In this document: positions 1 through 10,054 of the stretch, one piece after another
How positions within the stretch are numbered: the stretch's first letter is position 1
Layout: every line of letters starts with the position of its first letter
Assembly: GCF_003026285.1 (NCBI RefSeq)
Contig: NZ_PYOD01000001.1
Coordinates: 1,036,657-1,100,656, forward strand
DNA length: 64,000 nt
Reading direction: 5' to 3'
Source: Photobacterium profundum
GTDB taxonomy: Bacteria > Pseudomonadota > Gammaproteobacteria > Enterobacterales > Vibrionaceae
Position numbers and translations under genes: made by a program
The notes under the pieces: model-generated
What the model was told of the DNA's origin: nothing
What the model saw: only the letters and a program-made list of their open reading frames with translations
The model's database searches: none

Positions 1-155
1 TCACCAATGGTCTGACTCCAGACTTGTGTTGATGCAATTGTATTCTCAACAACAGGTAATGGTGCCATCTGATTCGTATCTTCTTCACTAGCACAGCCAG
101 CAAGAACACCAAGCGTTAGCGCAACAGTTAAAGCTCGCTTAAACACTTTTTGCAT
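1..155 (-). CDS. bamB: BamB, outer-membrane assembly lipoprotein (N-terminal part only)
   Basis: Only the first ~51 codons lie in the window. They read as a lipoprotein signal peptide: basic start, a hydrophobic run and the lipobox LAGC, with the lipidated Cys near residue 19, followed by an acidic, polar stretch. BamB is a beta-propeller lipoprotein of the BAM complex that inserts beta-barrel proteins into the outer membrane. The call relies largely on position: downstream of hisS and yfgM, as in E. coli and Vibrio. Two ATGs are in frame, at 161 and 155. The ribosome site AAGGCGGA directly abuts the first, so the ATG at 155, spaced 5-6 bases from it, is the likelier start. The propeller itself cannot be seen here. 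Confidence 0.82.
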   Translation of the reverse strand, partial: MQKVFKRALTVALTLGVLAGCASEEDTNQMAPLPVVENTIASTQVWSQTIG

Positions 156-166
156 AGTCATCCGCC

Positions 167-778
167 TTACTGAGCTAGATCATCAAGCTTCATCTGCAAT
201 GCAGGCGAGGCACCAAGTTGCTGTGCACTTATGTAAGCGTTACGAGCAGCAATAATATCGCCTTTAAGCAATAAGATATCACCGCGCAGCTCAGCAATTT
301 TTGACTGCCAGCTTGTCGCTGTTACTTTATCAAGCTCAGCAAGCGCTTCATCGAATTTCTGTTGCTCTGCATAAATACGTGCAAGACGCGTCTGTGCAAG
401 AGGCAAGATTGCTTGATCTTTAGTTTGGCTAATAGCCCAAGTTAGCTGCTTAATAGCACCATCTAAATCACCAAGCTCGACTTGTGTTTTCGCCAGTTGA
501 AGTGCCGCAAGTACTGAGTACTGGCTGCTTTCATTTGCCGAAATAAACGCTTGTACATCAGCCACAGCATTTTCGCTGCCACTATCGAGAGTCGTCATTA
601 CCTGTGAATAAGCATCAGATGTCAGTTCTTTTGTTGTTTGAACTTCACCTTGGTAATAACGCCAGCCATAAAGACCACCCAAACCAATCACAGCACCAAG
701 AACAACGGCTTTGCCGTTCTCTTTCCACCATGATTTAAGTGCTTCAACCTGTTGTTCTTCGGTCTCGTAGACTTCCAC
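167..778 (-). CDS. yfgM: YfgM, ancillary SecYEG translocon subunit (TPR protein)
   Basis: The 203-residue protein has a short cytosolic N-terminus, one membrane helix at about residues 22-40 (AVVLGAVIGLGGLYGWRYY) and a periplasmic TPR-like region at about residues 70-200. This is the YfgM architecture. In E. coli YfgM binds the Sec translocon with PpiD and hands exported proteins to periplasmic chaperones. The gene sits between hisS (13 bases upstream) and bamB (11 bases downstream) and is probably cotranscribed with both. The length matches the family (about 206 residues). Nothing unusual was seen. Confidence 0.93.
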   Translation of the reverse strand: MEVYETEEQQVEALKSWWKENGKAVVLGAVIGLGGLYGWRYYQGEVQTTKELTSDAYSQVMTTLDSGSENAVADVQAFISANESSQYSVLAALQLAKTQVELGDLDGAIKQLTWAISQTKDQAILPLAQTRLARIYAEQQKFDEALAELDKVTATSWQSKIAELRGDILLLKGDIIAARNAYISAQQLGASPALQMKLDDLAQ

Positions 779-791
779 TTCCTGTCCTCTC

Positions 792-2060
792 TTAAATCAA
801 TTCAGCCAGCTTTGCTGCTACTTCATCCTGTGCCATGGTTGTTTGCTCACCACCACGGAGATCTTTTACTACCACAGTGTTATCAGCGATTTCATTCTCA
901 CCAAGAACCAGTGCAATAGCTGCGCCTACGTTATCAGCACGTTTAAATTGCTTTTTAAAATTACCGCCACCGAAGTGGTTCATAACACGTAAGCCGGGAA
1001 CATTTTCGCGCAGCTTTTCAGCCAGTTTCATTCCAGCCATCATAGTGCCTTCACCAACAGTAACGACATAAGCATCAACTGAGCGACGAACGTCTGCCAG
1101 TTCAAGTGTTTCCATCAGTAAAACTAAACGCTCAACACCCATAGCAAAACCAACTGCAGGCGTTGCTTTGCCGCCAAGTTGTTCGACTAAGCCATCATAA
1201 CGACCACCGCCACAAACAGTACCTTGAGCACCTAGGCTTTCAGTAATCCATTCGAATACAGTACGGTTATAGTAATCTAAACCACGTACAAGGCGTTCAT
1301 TTACTTGATATTCGATACCAGCAGCGTCTAATAGTTCACATAAACCAGCAAAATGTGCTTTAGAATCGTCATCTAAGTACTCAGAAAGCTTCGGTGCGTC
1401 GACCAAAATTTCTTGTACTGCTGGATTTTTAGTATCAAGCACGCGTAACGGATTCGTGTGCATACGACGCTTACAATCTTCGTCAAGCACATCTAAATGC
1501 TGTTCTAAGAATGCAATCAATGCTTCACGGTAGGTCGCACGAGCTTCTAAAGAACCTATTGAGTTTAGCTCAAGACGAACGTGTTGATTGATGCCTAACT
1601 CACGCCATAGGCGCGCTGTCATCATGATTAATTCAGCATCAACATCAGGGCCATTCAGGCCAAAGACTTCAACACCAACCTGATGAAATTGACGGTAACG
1701 ACCTTTCTGAGGACGTTCATAGCGGAACATCGGACCGATGTACCATAAACGTTGCTCTTGGTTATACAGCAAACCGTTTTGAATACCCGCACGTACACAA
1801 CCAGCAGTACCTTCTGGGCGAAGGGTTAAGCTGTCACAGTTACGGTCTTCAAAAGTATACATTTCTTTTTCAACAACATCGGTGACTTCACCAATAGCAC
1901 GCTTAAACAAATGCGTTGATTCAACGATAGGCATACGAATTTCGTTATAGCCATATGCGCTTACTACTTGCTTAATTGTACCTTCCACTTTTTGCCAAAG
2001 AGGAGATTGTGTAGGTAGGCAGTCGTTCATGCCTCGAATTGCTTGAATTTGTTTCGCCAC
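792..2060 (-). CDS. hisS: Histidyl-tRNA synthetase
   Basis: A class II aminoacyl-tRNA synthetase of 422 residues that charges tRNA-His in the cytosol. Visible family motifs are the motif 2 region [15 protein letters not shown] at about residues 113-127, the ATP-binding [12 protein letters not shown], the histidine-binding signature [13 protein letters not shown] near residue 260 and the glycine-rich GGGRYDGL. The C-terminal anticodon-binding domain starts at about residue 325. The length equals that of E. coli HisRS (424). It follows ispG after 95 bases that hold a hairpin and precedes yfgM. Start ATG at 2060 gives [13 protein letters not shown], the usual N-terminus. Confidence 0.98.
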   Translation of the reverse strand: MAKQIQAIRGMNDCLPTQSPLWQKVEGTIKQVVSAYGYNEIRMPIVESTHLFKRAIGEVTDVVEKEMYTFEDRNCDSLTLRPEGTAGCVRAGIQNGLLYNQEQRLWYIGPMFRYERPQKGRYRQFHQVGVEVFGLNGPDVDAELIMMTARLWRELGINQHVRLELNSIGSLEARATYREALIAFLEQHLDVLDEDCKRRMHTNPLRVLDTKNPAVQEILVDAPKLSEYLDDDSKAHFAGLCELLDAAGIEYQVNERLVRGLDYYNRTVFEWITESLGAQGTVCGGGRYDGLVEQLGGKATPAVGFAMGVERLVLLMETLELADVRRSVDAYVVTVGEGTMMAGMKLAEKLRENVPGLRVMNHFGGGNFKKQFKRADNVGAAIALVLGENEIADNTVVVKDLRGGEQTTMAQDEVAAKLAELI

Positions 2061-2121
2061 GTTTTTTCTCGTTTACCGACGGGGAATTGAGTCGAATATA
2101 AAGGTTATAAAGGAAATAGTG

Positions 2122-2150
2122 AACCGCTCCCTGTCAATCAGAGGGCGGTT
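2122..2150 (-). terminator. Intergenic hairpin between ispG and hisS
   Basis: AACCGCTCCCTG and CAGAGGGCGGTT form a 12-bp stem with a 5-base loop. On the minus strand the two non-Watson-Crick positions become G-U pairs or close to it. No run of U follows, so this is more likely a partial attenuator or an mRNA-stabilising element inside the operon than a full terminator. Confidence 0.5.
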
Positions 2151-2155
2151 TCGGT

Positions 2156-3277
2156 TTATTTCTCTACTTCTTGTACATTAATGCGGTTATTAACGTCCAA
2201 CATCGCTGCTTTTGCGCGGATTTTTGTTTCTAGCTGATCAATGACATTATCATTATCAAATCGTTCTTTTTGACGAATGCCATCTTCATAAAATGCGCTT
2301 TTACGGCTACTGCCTGCAACACCCAAATGAGAAACTTCCGCTTCACCAGGGCCATTGACAACACAACCGATAATGGAGACATCCATTGGAGTCGTAATGT
2401 CTTCTAAGCGTTGTTCTAACTCGTTAACTGTACCAATAACATCAAACTCTTGACGAGAACATGTTGGGCAAGCAATAAAGTTAATACCACGAGAACGAAT
2501 ACGCAATGATTTAAGAATATCAAAACCAACTTTGATTTCTTCAACCGGATCGGCAGCTAATGAAATACGTAACGTATCACCAATACCTTCAGCTAAAAGC
2601 ATGCCTAAACCAACGGCTGATTTAACGGATCCTGCACGCGCACCACCGGCTTCGGTAATGCCTAAGTGCAAGGGTTGTTTAATCTGCTTCGCTAATCGAC
2701 GGTATGATTCAACGGCTAAGAAAACATCAGACGCTTTCACGCTCACTTTGAATTGGTCAAAGTTCAAGCGATCTAGAATGTCGACATGACGCATTGCTGA
2801 TTCAACAAGTGCATCAGGCGTAGGTTCACCGTATTTCAGTTGGATTTCTTTTTCTAACGAACCACCATTAATGCCGATTCGAATAGGAATATCATAATCG
2901 CGGGCACATTCAACAACAGAACGTATACGCTCTTCATTACCAATATTACCTGGGTTAATACGTAAACAATCAACACCGTATTCAGCCACTTTTAGTGCAA
3001 TACGGTAATCAAAATGAATATCAGCAACCAGCGGTATATTGACCTGCTGCTTAATAAGCTTAAACGCTTCTGCTGCATCCATTGTGGGAACAGACACACG
3101 CACAATATCTGCACCGACTTTTTCTAATGCTCTTATCTGCGCAACAGTTGCTGCAACATCTGTGGTGAGCGTATTTGTCATCGATTGAACGGCAATCGGT
3201 GCACCATCACCAATCGGCACATCGCCGACATAAATGCGAGTGGATTGTCGACGTATAATTGGAGATTCACTATGCAT
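2156..3277 (-). CDS. ispG: IspG (GcpE), 4-hydroxy-3-methylbut-2-enyl diphosphate synthase
   Basis: This 373-residue Fe-S enzyme catalyses the penultimate step of the MEP isoprenoid pathway, converting MEcPP to HMBPP. It has the N-terminal TIM-barrel domain ([25 protein letters not shown]) and the C-terminal [4Fe-4S] domain with ligands CPTC near residue 270 and [11 protein letters not shown] near residue 304. It lies 12 bases downstream of rodZ. It needs clusters, so the isc operon in this same window is relevant to it. Length and motifs are typical. Confidence 0.98.
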   Translation of the reverse strand: MHSESPIIRRQSTRIYVGDVPIGDGAPIAVQSMTNTLTTDVAATVAQIRALEKVGADIVRVSVPTMDAAEAFKLIKQQVNIPLVADIHFDYRIALKVAEYGVDCLRINPGNIGNEERIRSVVECARDYDIPIRIGINGGSLEKEIQLKYGEPTPDALVESAMRHVDILDRLNFDQFKVSVKASDVFLAVESYRRLAKQIKQPLHLGITEAGGARAGSVKSAVGLGMLLAEGIGDTLRISLAADPVEEIKVGFDILKSLRIRSRGINFIACPTCSRQEFDVIGTVNELEQRLEDITTPMDVSIIGCVVNGPGEAEVSHLGVAGSSRKSAFYEDGIRQKERFDNDNVIDQLETKIRAKAAMLDVNNRINVQEVEK

Positions 3278-3289
3278 TACATATTCTCT

Positions 3290-4282
3290 TTACAGCGGAA
3301 GCTTAAATCTTGCGACTTTACCAGCAGGATACACGCTAAGATCAACAGGTTCGCCTTTGTAAGTCATTTCGACAACACCCGGCGCACCAAGTACAACTTT
3401 AAACGGTGCTGCGCCATTTAAGTTCAGCACATCACCCGTTTTTTTAATACCAGTATCAAGACGCTTACCATTCGCGTCACGAACATCAATCCAGCAGTCT
3501 CCGGCAAAGCTCAGTTTTAAATCTGAAACAATGGCACCGTCATCTGTGCTCTCCGCACTTTCAGATATAACATCCGACGCTTGCTCTGCGACAAAACTGT
3601 CGTTATCGCTCCCCGCATTAATGACTGTGGATGGGTTTGAAATTGAAACTTCATCATCAACAGCAGAAATCAAATCACTATCATTAGTGGCAGATAACAC
3701 CGTTTCAGGTTCGCTTGCGGTAACAACGGTACCTTCAGCTGCCGCATTAATATCAGAAGCTGATACACCCGTTATCGTCGGATCAGATAAGTCAGAATTG
3801 GCTATGGATTCATCTAACGGTTGAGACAACTCACTAAAAACCGTTGATAAGTCAGTACCCGACTCTAGTTGCTCACTTTGCCACCACCATGCAGCGGTTA
3901 GGCCGATGATGATCGCCGCGACCCCCCAAGTAATACCCATAATTCGACTATCATGTGCTTCACGCTTCGTTCGACGAGAGAAGCTTTGCATTTCTTGTTC
4001 TTTAGGCTGTGCATGGCCAAGTAGATCCAGCTTTGCCAGTATTTCTTTTTCATTTAAGCCAACATATTTAGCATATGAACTCACATAACCACGCGTAAAC
4101 GTGGCGACTTGAGATTCTTCAAAAATGTTGTCTTCAATATTATTGATAACAGAAAGTTTAAGGCGTAAACGGCTGGCAATATCTTTTTGAGAGTAGCCTA
4201 GCTTTTCACGCGCTTGTCGCAGCATATCCCCTGGACGAATCACTTCTTCTGTTGAATTATCTTCGTTCTCTTTAATATTCAT
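3290..4282 (-). CDS. rodZ: RodZ, cytoskeletal cell-shape protein
   Basis: The 330-residue protein has the RodZ layout: a cytoplasmic helix-turn-helix domain (about residues 15-85, LRQAREKLGYSQKDIASRLRL), a basic juxtamembrane segment (RRTKRE), one membrane helix (about residues 115-133), a long Ser/Asp/Thr-rich periplasmic linker (about residues 135-250) and a C-terminal beta domain (DUF4115; SFAGDCWIDVRDANGKRLDTG). In E. coli RodZ links MreB to the elongation machinery. The start overlaps the end of pilW by 11 bases, indicating translational coupling. The linker is low-complexity and acidic, as in other vibrios. Confidence 0.95.
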   Translation of the reverse strand: MNIKENEDNSTEEVIRPGDMLRQAREKLGYSQKDIASRLRLKLSVINNIEDNIFEESQVATFTRGYVSSYAKYVGLNEKEILAKLDLLGHAQPKEQEMQSFSRRTKREAHDSRIMGITWGVAAIIIGLTAAWWWQSEQLESGTDLSTVFSELSQPLDESIANSDLSDPTITGVSASDINAAAEGTVVTASEPETVLSATNDSDLISAVDDEVSISNPSTVINAGSDNDSFVAEQASDVISESAESTDDGAIVSDLKLSFAGDCWIDVRDANGKRLDTGIKKTGDVLNLNGAAPFKVVLGAPGVVEMTYKGEPVDLSVYPAGKVARFKLPL

Positions 4283-5027
4283 TGGCTAGATATTTCTGAT
4301 ATTGCTGAGAATCTGGGAACTGCTCTTTAAGCAAAACGGCATACTTATCCACTTCTGTTAATCGTCCAGCCTGATTTTCTAACTGAATGAGTAGCCACAA
4401 GCTATCCGCTTTATACCCATATCTCTTGTTAAATTTAAAAAGCATGACGCGTGCATCTTTAAAATTATCAGATTCAATTTCAAGTTGCGCCAGCTGCAAA
4501 ATAGATTTTGGTCTGTACGGGTCATGAGAGAGCGATTTTTTAAAATAAAATTGTGCTTGTGAATTATCACCTTTTTTAAGGCTACACAAACCTGCATTCT
4601 CATAACTGGCAGATATCAAATAATAATACGGTTGTTTAATTGCCTTTTCAAAGGCTTTGATGGCATCGTCGTAACGTTGCTCACTACACAAGAATACACC
4701 ATAGTTATTTAAAACATCGCCATTTTTTGGTGAATCTCGTAATGCTTTTCTATACATACTTTCAGCAGCGTCATTCTCATCCACAGTCTGAAAGTAATAT
4801 GCCATTGCGTTTTGAGCACGATAATACCTAGGAGCATACTTTAATGCTGTTTCAAGGTTTTCTCTTGCTCGTTGCCATTGACCATCATTTAAATAGCTAA
4901 GTCCAAGAGCGATCCTGGCCTCAGATGCATCGATACGATTAAATTCTTTCTTATTGCCTATTTCTTGGACTGTTATACAGCCTACCAACAAGCTACACAA
5001 TAATGGGTACAACGTCCATTTAACCAT
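4272..5027 (-). CDS. pilW: PilW (PilF), type IV pilus biogenesis/stability lipoprotein
   Basis: A 251-residue TPR lipoprotein. The N-terminus (MVKWTLYPLLCSLLVGCITVQ) is a lipoprotein signal peptide with lipobox LVGC (Cys 17). About five TPR units follow from about residue 35 to 230, for example LNDGQWQRARENLETALKYAP and LNNYGVFLCSEQRYDDAIKAF. Proteins of this type are the pilotin that places the PilQ secretin in the outer membrane. The gene lies between rlmN and rodZ, its standard place in Vibrionaceae and Pseudomonas. No other pilus gene is in the window. Confidence 0.92.
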   Translation of the reverse strand: MVKWTLYPLLCSLLVGCITVQEIGNKKEFNRIDASEARIALGLSYLNDGQWQRARENLETALKYAPRYYRAQNAMAYYFQTVDENDAAESMYRKALRDSPKNGDVLNNYGVFLCSEQRYDDAIKAFEKAIKQPYYYLISASYENAGLCSLKKGDNSQAQFYFKKSLSHDPYRPKSILQLAQLEIESDNFKDARVMLFKFNKRYGYKADSLWLLIQLENQAGRLTEVDKYAVLLKEQFPDSQQYQKYLANEY

Positions 5028-5067
5028 GTTTTATCTCACATCGACATCCTTGTCTATACGTCTGTTT

Positions 5068-6189
5068 TTAGACCGTTTTGACAGGGATTTGTTCACCGTC
5101 TTGCTGCTTAACTTGTGTGCGTTTCGTGCGGTCAATCACATCACCGACTAATTGCCCACAAGCTGCATCAATATCATCACCGCGAGTTTTACGTACTGTG
5201 ACTGTAAAGTCATATTCCATAAGCGTTTTCATGAAACGATCAATACGTGAATTACTCGGTTTACGGTATGGTGACCCAGGATACGGGTTGAATGGAATAA
5301 GATTAATCTTTGCAGGCGTATCTTTTAGCAATACTGCTAACTGACGCGCATGTTCCATGTCATCATTAACATGATCTAACAAAACATATTCAACAGTTAC
5401 ACGACCGCGGTTCGCATTTGATTGCTCAACGTACCGACGAACCGACTCTAGGAAGGTCGCGATATTGAAGCGATCATTAATTGGCATGATTTGAGAACGC
5501 AGCTCATCTGTTGGTGCGTGCAAAGAAATAGCCAAAGCAACATCAATATTACCCGTCATCTGATCAAGACCAGAAACAACTCCTGATGTAGAAACAGTTA
5601 CACGACGTTTAGACAAACCAAAGCCGATATCATCCAGCATAATTTCTAATGCTGGGATCAGGTTTTTCATATTAAGAAGTGGCTCACCCATTCCCATCAT
5701 TACAACATTGGTGATAGGACGACGACCCGTTTCTTTTTCAATACCAATTTCTTTTGCTGCACGCCATACCTGACCAATAATTTCAGATACACGTAAATTA
5801 CGGTTGAAACCCTGTTGAGCTGTTGAGCAGAAAGTACATGCAAGAGCACAACCCACCTGTGAAGAAACACACAAGGTTGCACGATCACCGTCAGGAATAT
5901 AGACAGTTTCAACATCTTGATCGCCAACACGCATGGCCCACTTAATGGTGCCATCAACTGAGTGTTGTGCTTCCGAAACATAAGGTGCACGGATTTCAGC
6001 AACACGCTTAAGTTTTTCACGAAGCTTCTTATTGATATTCGTCATTTGATCGAAATCATCACAACCGAATTGGTAGATCCACTTCATGATTTGATCAGCA
6101 CGGAAGGCTTTTTCATTCAGCTCTTCTGCAAAGTATGTACGCAACCCTTTGCGATCTAAATCCAGTAGATTAGTTTTGACTGTTGTCAT
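5068..6189 (-). CDS. rlmN: RlmN, dual 23S rRNA/tRNA adenine-C2 methyltransferase
   Basis: This radical-SAM enzyme methylates A2503 of 23S rRNA and A37 of some tRNAs. The cluster motif CALACTFC (CxxxCxxC) near residue 120, the SAM-binding GMGEPLLN and the C-terminal catalytic Cys in AACGQL are all present. The open frame extends upstream to 6234, but the ATG at 6189 ([11 protein letters not shown]) matches the family N-terminus and has GAGG nine bases upstream, giving 373 residues. A substrate of this enzyme, 23S rRNA, is encoded at the end of the window. It is followed closely by pilW. Confidence 0.97.
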   Translation of the reverse strand: MTTVKTNLLDLDRKGLRTYFAEELNEKAFRADQIMKWIYQFGCDDFDQMTNINKKLREKLKRVAEIRAPYVSEAQHSVDGTIKWAMRVGDQDVETVYIPDGDRATLCVSSQVGCALACTFCSTAQQGFNRNLRVSEIIGQVWRAAKEIGIEKETGRRPITNVVMMGMGEPLLNMKNLIPALEIMLDDIGFGLSKRRVTVSTSGVVSGLDQMTGNIDVALAISLHAPTDELRSQIMPINDRFNIATFLESVRRYVEQSNANRGRVTVEYVLLDHVNDDMEHARQLAVLLKDTPAKINLIPFNPYPGSPYRKPSNSRIDRFMKTLMEYDFTVTVRKTRGDDIDAACGQLVGDVIDRTKRTQVKQQDGEQIPVKTV

Positions 6190-6384
6190 CGGTTGTTGCC
6201 TCATTAAAAAATGACGGATTCTATGCCTTGGCAATCTTAAAAGTATGATTGCGTGTAATAGGACAATTCAAGGCGCGAAATTGTACAGCCTTTGCCTGCC
6301 TGTTTCCACTTGTAAGCACTAAGGTTATTTTAGCAATGGCACGTAACTTCAGCGAAAAAACACCTTATGCAAAGCAAAAATGAC

Positions 6385-6408
6385 AACGGGAAGCCGAAGC
6401 TTCCCGTT
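6385..6408 (-). terminator. Terminator hairpin downstream of ndk
   Basis: AACGGGAAGC and GCTTCCCGTT form a perfect 10-bp stem with a CGAA loop. On the minus strand it is followed, after GTCA, by a U-rich run (TTTTTG). It lies 34 bases past the ndk stop, so it probably separates ndk from rlmN. Confidence 0.75.
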
Positions 6409-6441
6409 AATAATCTGTTTTGTATGAAATTTAATCAATAA

Positions 6442-6870
6442 TTAGTCACGTGGACAAATTTCATCTTCTGTAAAGAAATAGGCAATTTCACGTGCCGCTG
6501 ATTCAGGGCTATCAGAACCATGTACTGAGTTATAACGCATACTTAATGCAAAATCTGAACGAATCGTGCCACATGCAGCATTTTCTGGGTTAGTTGTACC
6601 CATTAATTCACGGTAACGATGAATCGCATCTTCACCTTCGAGTACCTGCACCATCACAGGGCCCGATGTCATGAATTCCACTAGCTCATTAAAAAATGGC
6701 TTACCTTCATGCTCAGCGTAAAACCCCTGAGCTTTAGTTGCATCAAGATGAACCATTTTTGATGCCACAATTTTTAAGCCAGCATTTTCAAAACGCTGGT
6801 AAATAGCACCAATCAAATTACGCTTAACAGCATCGGGCTTTACAATTGAAAACGTTTTTTCAATAGTCAT
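6442..6870 (-). CDS. ndk: Nucleoside diphosphate kinase
   Basis: The 142-residue cytosolic enzyme balances nucleoside triphosphate pools by phosphate transfer through a phospho-histidine. The active-site signature [12 protein letters not shown] (catalytic His near residue 117) and the N-terminal [13 protein letters not shown] are present. The length equals that of E. coli Ndk (143). It has its own hairpin terminator and an RBS (GGAAG) just upstream. It precedes rlmN, as in other gammaproteobacteria. Confidence 0.98.
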   Translation of the reverse strand: MTIEKTFSIVKPDAVKRNLIGAIYQRFENAGLKIVASKMVHLDATKAQGFYAEHEGKPFFNELVEFMTSGPVMVQVLEGEDAIHRYRELMGTTNPENAACGTIRSDFALSMRYNSVHGSDSPESAAREIAYFFTEDEICPRD

Positions 6871-6972
6871 TATAATTCTTCCTTTTGAGTCAATTCGTTC
6901 TTGGCTAAGCTATATACCAAGTAATACGCAGCTTTGAGTTATAACAAATTCTACTATGCTGCTTTCTGGTTT

Positions 6973-7001
6973 AGGCAAGTTATAACGTTGATAACTTGCC
7001 T
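6973..7001. terminator. Hairpin between ndk promoter region and pepB paralogue
   Basis: AGGCAAGTTAT and ATAACTTGCCT form an 11-bp perfect stem around AACGTTG. A T5 run follows on the plus strand, whereas the gene that ends nearby (7013) is on the minus strand, where the hairpin is followed by TAAACC. It may still end the pepB-like transcript, but the U-run points the other way. Confidence 0.55.
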
Positions 7002-7012
7002 TTTTCTAACGA

Positions 7013-8290
7013 TTACAGCAATAACGCTGCAATATTGGCAACCCCTAATCCCGTTGCGCCAGCAGCCCAACGACCATCAGCATTGTCGCGGAAGCAAGCC
7101 GCTAAATCAAAGTGAATCCAGCTGCTTGTTTCACTATCAACAAAACGTGATAAGAAAGCAGCAGCATTAGATGCACCGCCCATCCCCCCCCCTTTTTGCG
7201 TTCGGCTATTCGCTGTATCCGCATAGTGAGAAGGGCAATTGCCTTGATGCCATTTTTCTAGCGGTAACGGCCATGCTGGCTCATTCACCAACTCTGACAA
7301 CTCTTGTGCCTTCATCAGTAGCGTTTTATCTAAACCAAATATGGCATTGTAATCGGTTCCTAATGCCATCAAAGCAGCACCAGTTAAGGTTGCAGCATCA
7401 ATAATCAATGGTGTTTTTGTTTCGCTAGCAGCAATTAAGCCATCAGCAAGCACCAAGCGCCCTTCAGCATCGGTATTAACCACTTCTACGGTTAATCCGT
7501 TTTTATACGTTAACACATCACCCAGCTTATAGGCGTTACCAGCAACCATGTTTTCTGCGCAACATAAGATCAGCTTCACACGTTGATTCAAACCTTGCTC
7601 AATGGCATAGCCTAATGCGGCTGTTACTGTCGCTGCGCCGCCCATGTCACATTTCATTGTTACCATGCCAGCACTTGACTTCAAGCTGTAGCCACCGGAA
7701 TCAAAGGTAATCCCTTTGCCGACTAAACATGCAGACACAGGAGCATTGTCATCACCCGTAGGGTTGTAATCGAGGGTTAGCATTACTGGTGGTCGACTAC
7801 TCGCACGGCCAACACTATGCGTGCCTATCCAGCCGTTTTCTAGAAGTTGATCACCCACTAACATTTCATAACGTATTTTATCGCCCGCAACGGATGATAA
7901 AAACGCTATCGCATCATTTGCTAGCTTTTCAGGGTACATATCTTCAGGTGTCGCATTGACGACTTGGCGTACCCAATCAGCACTTCGACGACGCGCATTA
8001 AGCAGTTCTAGTTCATCTTCATCAATAGATGCCCACTTAATTGCAACAGGAGTCATGGTTGCAGCAAAACCACAATAGAATGCCCACTGACGCTCGTAGC
8101 TCCAGCCTTCGCCATCAAGGCTGACGCTTGCTGCACCTTGCGATTGCAGCTGACGCGCAGCCTGCTGAATACGACGTAATGGGAAATCACCACTAAAGTG
8201 AATATCTGCGCCGTCTTCTTTATAACTGAGTAATGCCTTTTCTCCCCAAGCCCCTGAACTGGCTTGCGCTGATAATGTAATCCTTAACAT
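7013..8290 (-). CDS. Peptidase B-like leucyl aminopeptidase (M17), diverged paralogue
   Basis: A 425-residue M17 metallo-aminopeptidase closely related to the product of the next upstream gene. The metal and catalytic residues are kept: [22 protein letters not shown] and [13 protein letters not shown], so an active cytosolic peptidase with two-metal chemistry is expected. It differs from canonical PepB through the C-terminal half, including GGGMGGASNAAAF where PepB has a short [15 protein letters not shown] stretch. That insert is coded by five A followed by nine G, a slippage-prone tract. An AAAGG ribosome site lies six bases before the ATG. Substrate range cannot be told from sequence. Confidence 0.88.
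   Translation of the reverse strand: MLRITLSAQASSGAWGEKALLSYKEDGADIHFSGDFPLRRIQQAARQLQSQGAASVSLDGEGWSYERQWAFYCGFAATMTPVAIKWASIDEDELELLNARRRSADWVRQVVNATPEDMYPEKLANDAIAFLSSVAGDKIRYEMLVGDQLLENGWIGTHSVGRASSRPPVMLTLDYNPTGDDNAPVSACLVGKGITFDSGGYSLKSSAGMVTMKCDMGGAATVTAALGYAIEQGLNQRVKLILCCAENMVAGNAYKLGDVLTYKNGLTVEVVNTDAEGRLVLADGLIAASETKTPLIIDAATLTGAALMALGTDYNAIFGLDKTLLMKAQELSELVNEPAWPLPLEKWHQGNCPSHYADTANSRTQKGGGMGGASNAAAFLSRFVDSETSSWIHFDLAACFRDNADGRWAAGATGLGVANIAALLL
7184..7197 (-). repeat. Homopolymer tract A5G9 inside the pepB paralogue
   Basis: The plus strand reads nine C then five T; on the coding strand this is AAAAA followed by GGGGGGGGG, read as Lys-Gly-Gly-Gly. A one-base change would shift the frame about 60 codons before the stop. 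Tracts like this are known contingency sites in other bacteria; variation here is only a possibility. Confidence 0.9.
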
Positions 8291-8355
8291 GAAAAGCCTT
8301 TAAATTTTAATTATTCGTTTTCGATAATATGAGTGTTTTAATACTCAGCATTGCT

Positions 8356-8381
8356 GACCACCATGGAGCATCATGATGGTC
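8356..8381 (-). terminator. Hairpin between the two pepB genes
   Basis: GACCACCATG and CATGATGGTC pair with one mismatch around a six-base loop, flanked by further complementary bases (AGCA and TGCT). It lies 13-38 bases past the stop of the upstream pepB. No strong U-run is seen, so partial termination or mRNA protection is likely. Confidence 0.5.
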
Positions 8382-8393
8382 GGCTGCTTATAT

Positions 8394-9680
8394 TTAGCTA
8401 GCTGAATTTAAGATGTTGGCCAATGTACGCACCCCCATACCAGTTGCGCCAGCACACCACTTGTCGTTGCCACTCTTACGATAAGTGCCACTTGCATCAA
8501 TGTGCATCCAGCCTTTCTTATAGTCTGTTACAAAGTACGATAAGAACGCAGCAGCGGTACTTGCACCTGGTAAGAAATCACCACTTGAAATGTTCGATAA
8601 GTCGGCAAAGTTTGATGACAGCATACCACGGTGGTTATCCGCTAATGGTAACGGCCATAAACCTTCATGCTCTTCAGCCGCTGACGCTAAGGCTTTTTGA
8701 GAGAGTGTCTGATCGAAACTTAGCAATGCGTGGTAATCATTACCTAGTGCATTCTTCGCCGCACCCGTTAATGTTGCACAATCAATGATGACTTCAGGAT
8801 TTTGGCTACTCGCGTAGATAAGACCATCAGCAAGTACTAAACGACCTTCTGCGTCAGTGTTTAGCACCTCAACAGTTTTACCATTTTTATAAGTAATGAT
8901 GTCGCCGAGCTTAACCGCGCGACCTGATACCATGTTCTCAGCACAACATAGGATCAATTTAATACGCTTGTTATTACCACGAGCAATCGCAAGTGCTAAA
9001 CCGCCCGTCGCCATTGCTGCGCCACCCATATCGGCTTTCATTGCCGTCATGCCGGCTGAAGGCTTCATGCTGTAGCCGCCCGAATCGAAAGTAATACCTT
9101 TACCCACGATGCAGGTGTGCACAGGCGCATCAGCATCGCCTGTTGGGTTGTAATCTAGACGTAGCATTGCAGCTGAACGTTCTGAACCGCGACCAACAGT
9201 GTGCGTGCCCATCCAGCCTTCATCAATCAAGTCATTGCCTTTAATGATTTTGTACGTTACGTGCTCTGGTGCAAGTGACTTAACAAATTCACCCGCACGT
9301 GCCGCAAGCTGTGAAGGGCGTACAACGTCTGCCGATTGGTTAATAACTTCACGTACCCAGTTTGTGGTTTTAATGCGCGCCTGCAGTTCAGTTTCATCTT
9401 CAGCATTTAAGCCATCCCAAGTAACCTGGTTACCTGGCTTTGAATTACGGTGTCCTTGAATGAAAGACCAAATTGCTTCTAAGTTCCACTCACTACCCAC
9501 AAGTGAAACTTGCTTTATTCCTTGTGTATCCAACTTACGACCAGCACGCTGTAAGGCACTTTCTTGATCGCCACTTAGGTGAACCGTTGTGCCATCAGCA
9601 GAAAAAGAAAGTAGCGCGTTTGTTCCCCATTGCTCTGCAGCAGCGTCATGGGATAAGAAAACAGACATAATAGAAGACAT
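8394..9680 (-). CDS. pepB: Peptidase B (PepB), M17 aminopeptidase
   Basis: The 428-residue protein is the closer of the two copies to E. coli PepB. Matches include [63 protein letters not shown] and [13 protein letters not shown]. It is a cytosolic broad-range aminopeptidase that acts in peptide turnover. The N-terminal domain (residues 1-165) is the usual PepB type. GGA eight bases upstream supports the ATG at 9680. In E. coli pepB also lies just downstream of iscX, so this copy holds the ancestral position and the other is the extra one. Confidence 0.94.
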   Translation of the reverse strand: MSSIMSVFLSHDAAAEQWGTNALLSFSADGTTVHLSGDQESALQRAGRKLDTQGIKQVSLVGSEWNLEAIWSFIQGHRNSKPGNQVTWDGLNAEDETELQARIKTTNWVREVINQSADVVRPSQLAARAGEFVKSLAPEHVTYKIIKGNDLIDEGWMGTHTVGRGSERSAAMLRLDYNPTGDADAPVHTCIVGKGITFDSGGYSMKPSAGMTAMKADMGGAAMATGGLALAIARGNNKRIKLILCCAENMVSGRAVKLGDIITYKNGKTVEVLNTDAEGRLVLADGLIYASSQNPEVIIDCATLTGAAKNALGNDYHALLSFDQTLSQKALASAAEEHEGLWPLPLADNHRGMLSSNFADLSNISSGDFLPGASTAAAFLSYFVTDYKKGWMHIDASGTYRKSGNDKWCAGATGMGVRTLANILNSAS

Positions 9681-10054
9681 TAGAAATTCCTTGGATTCTT
9701 GATGAGGATATCAGCGCAATATAGACAAGATTAAAAAGACATTATCCTTGTCTCTTATCATCCCCACGCGATAAACAATATGCTTTTTGATAACAAGGAT
9801 ATGACATTTGCCAAATCACTTTAAGCAGGCTTACAGCAAGTTATGGGGGTAATAGTGCGGTTTTACAAGATATTTACAGGTTTAAATACAACAAAGCGGA
9901 CCATATGGTCCGCTTTTATATTTCTTTCACTAACTCTGCTCTGTTATCCGCGCATAAACAAGTTGTTTACATCAGGATGTAGAGCGAGATCATATTGTTT
10001 TTATTGTTCAATCAAAGGTAGGGCAATTGTTCAATAATCACAATAAGTAAACGA
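9681..10054. other. Intergenic region between iscX and pepB
   Basis: This 374-base gap holds the isc operon terminator hairpin (9893-9918) and, nearer 9680, the presumed pepB promoter. No coding frame with a credible start and ribosome site is seen. A G5 run (9844-9848) is the only other notable feature. Confidence 0.6.
9893..9918. terminator. Terminator at the end of the isc operon
   Basis: GCGGACCAT and ATGGTCCGC are perfectly complementary, flanked by AAA and TTTTA, so the structure can work on both strands. It lies about 140 bases past the iscX stop and before pepB, so it probably ends the isc transcript. The core is a perfect 18-base palindrome. Confidence 0.8.
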
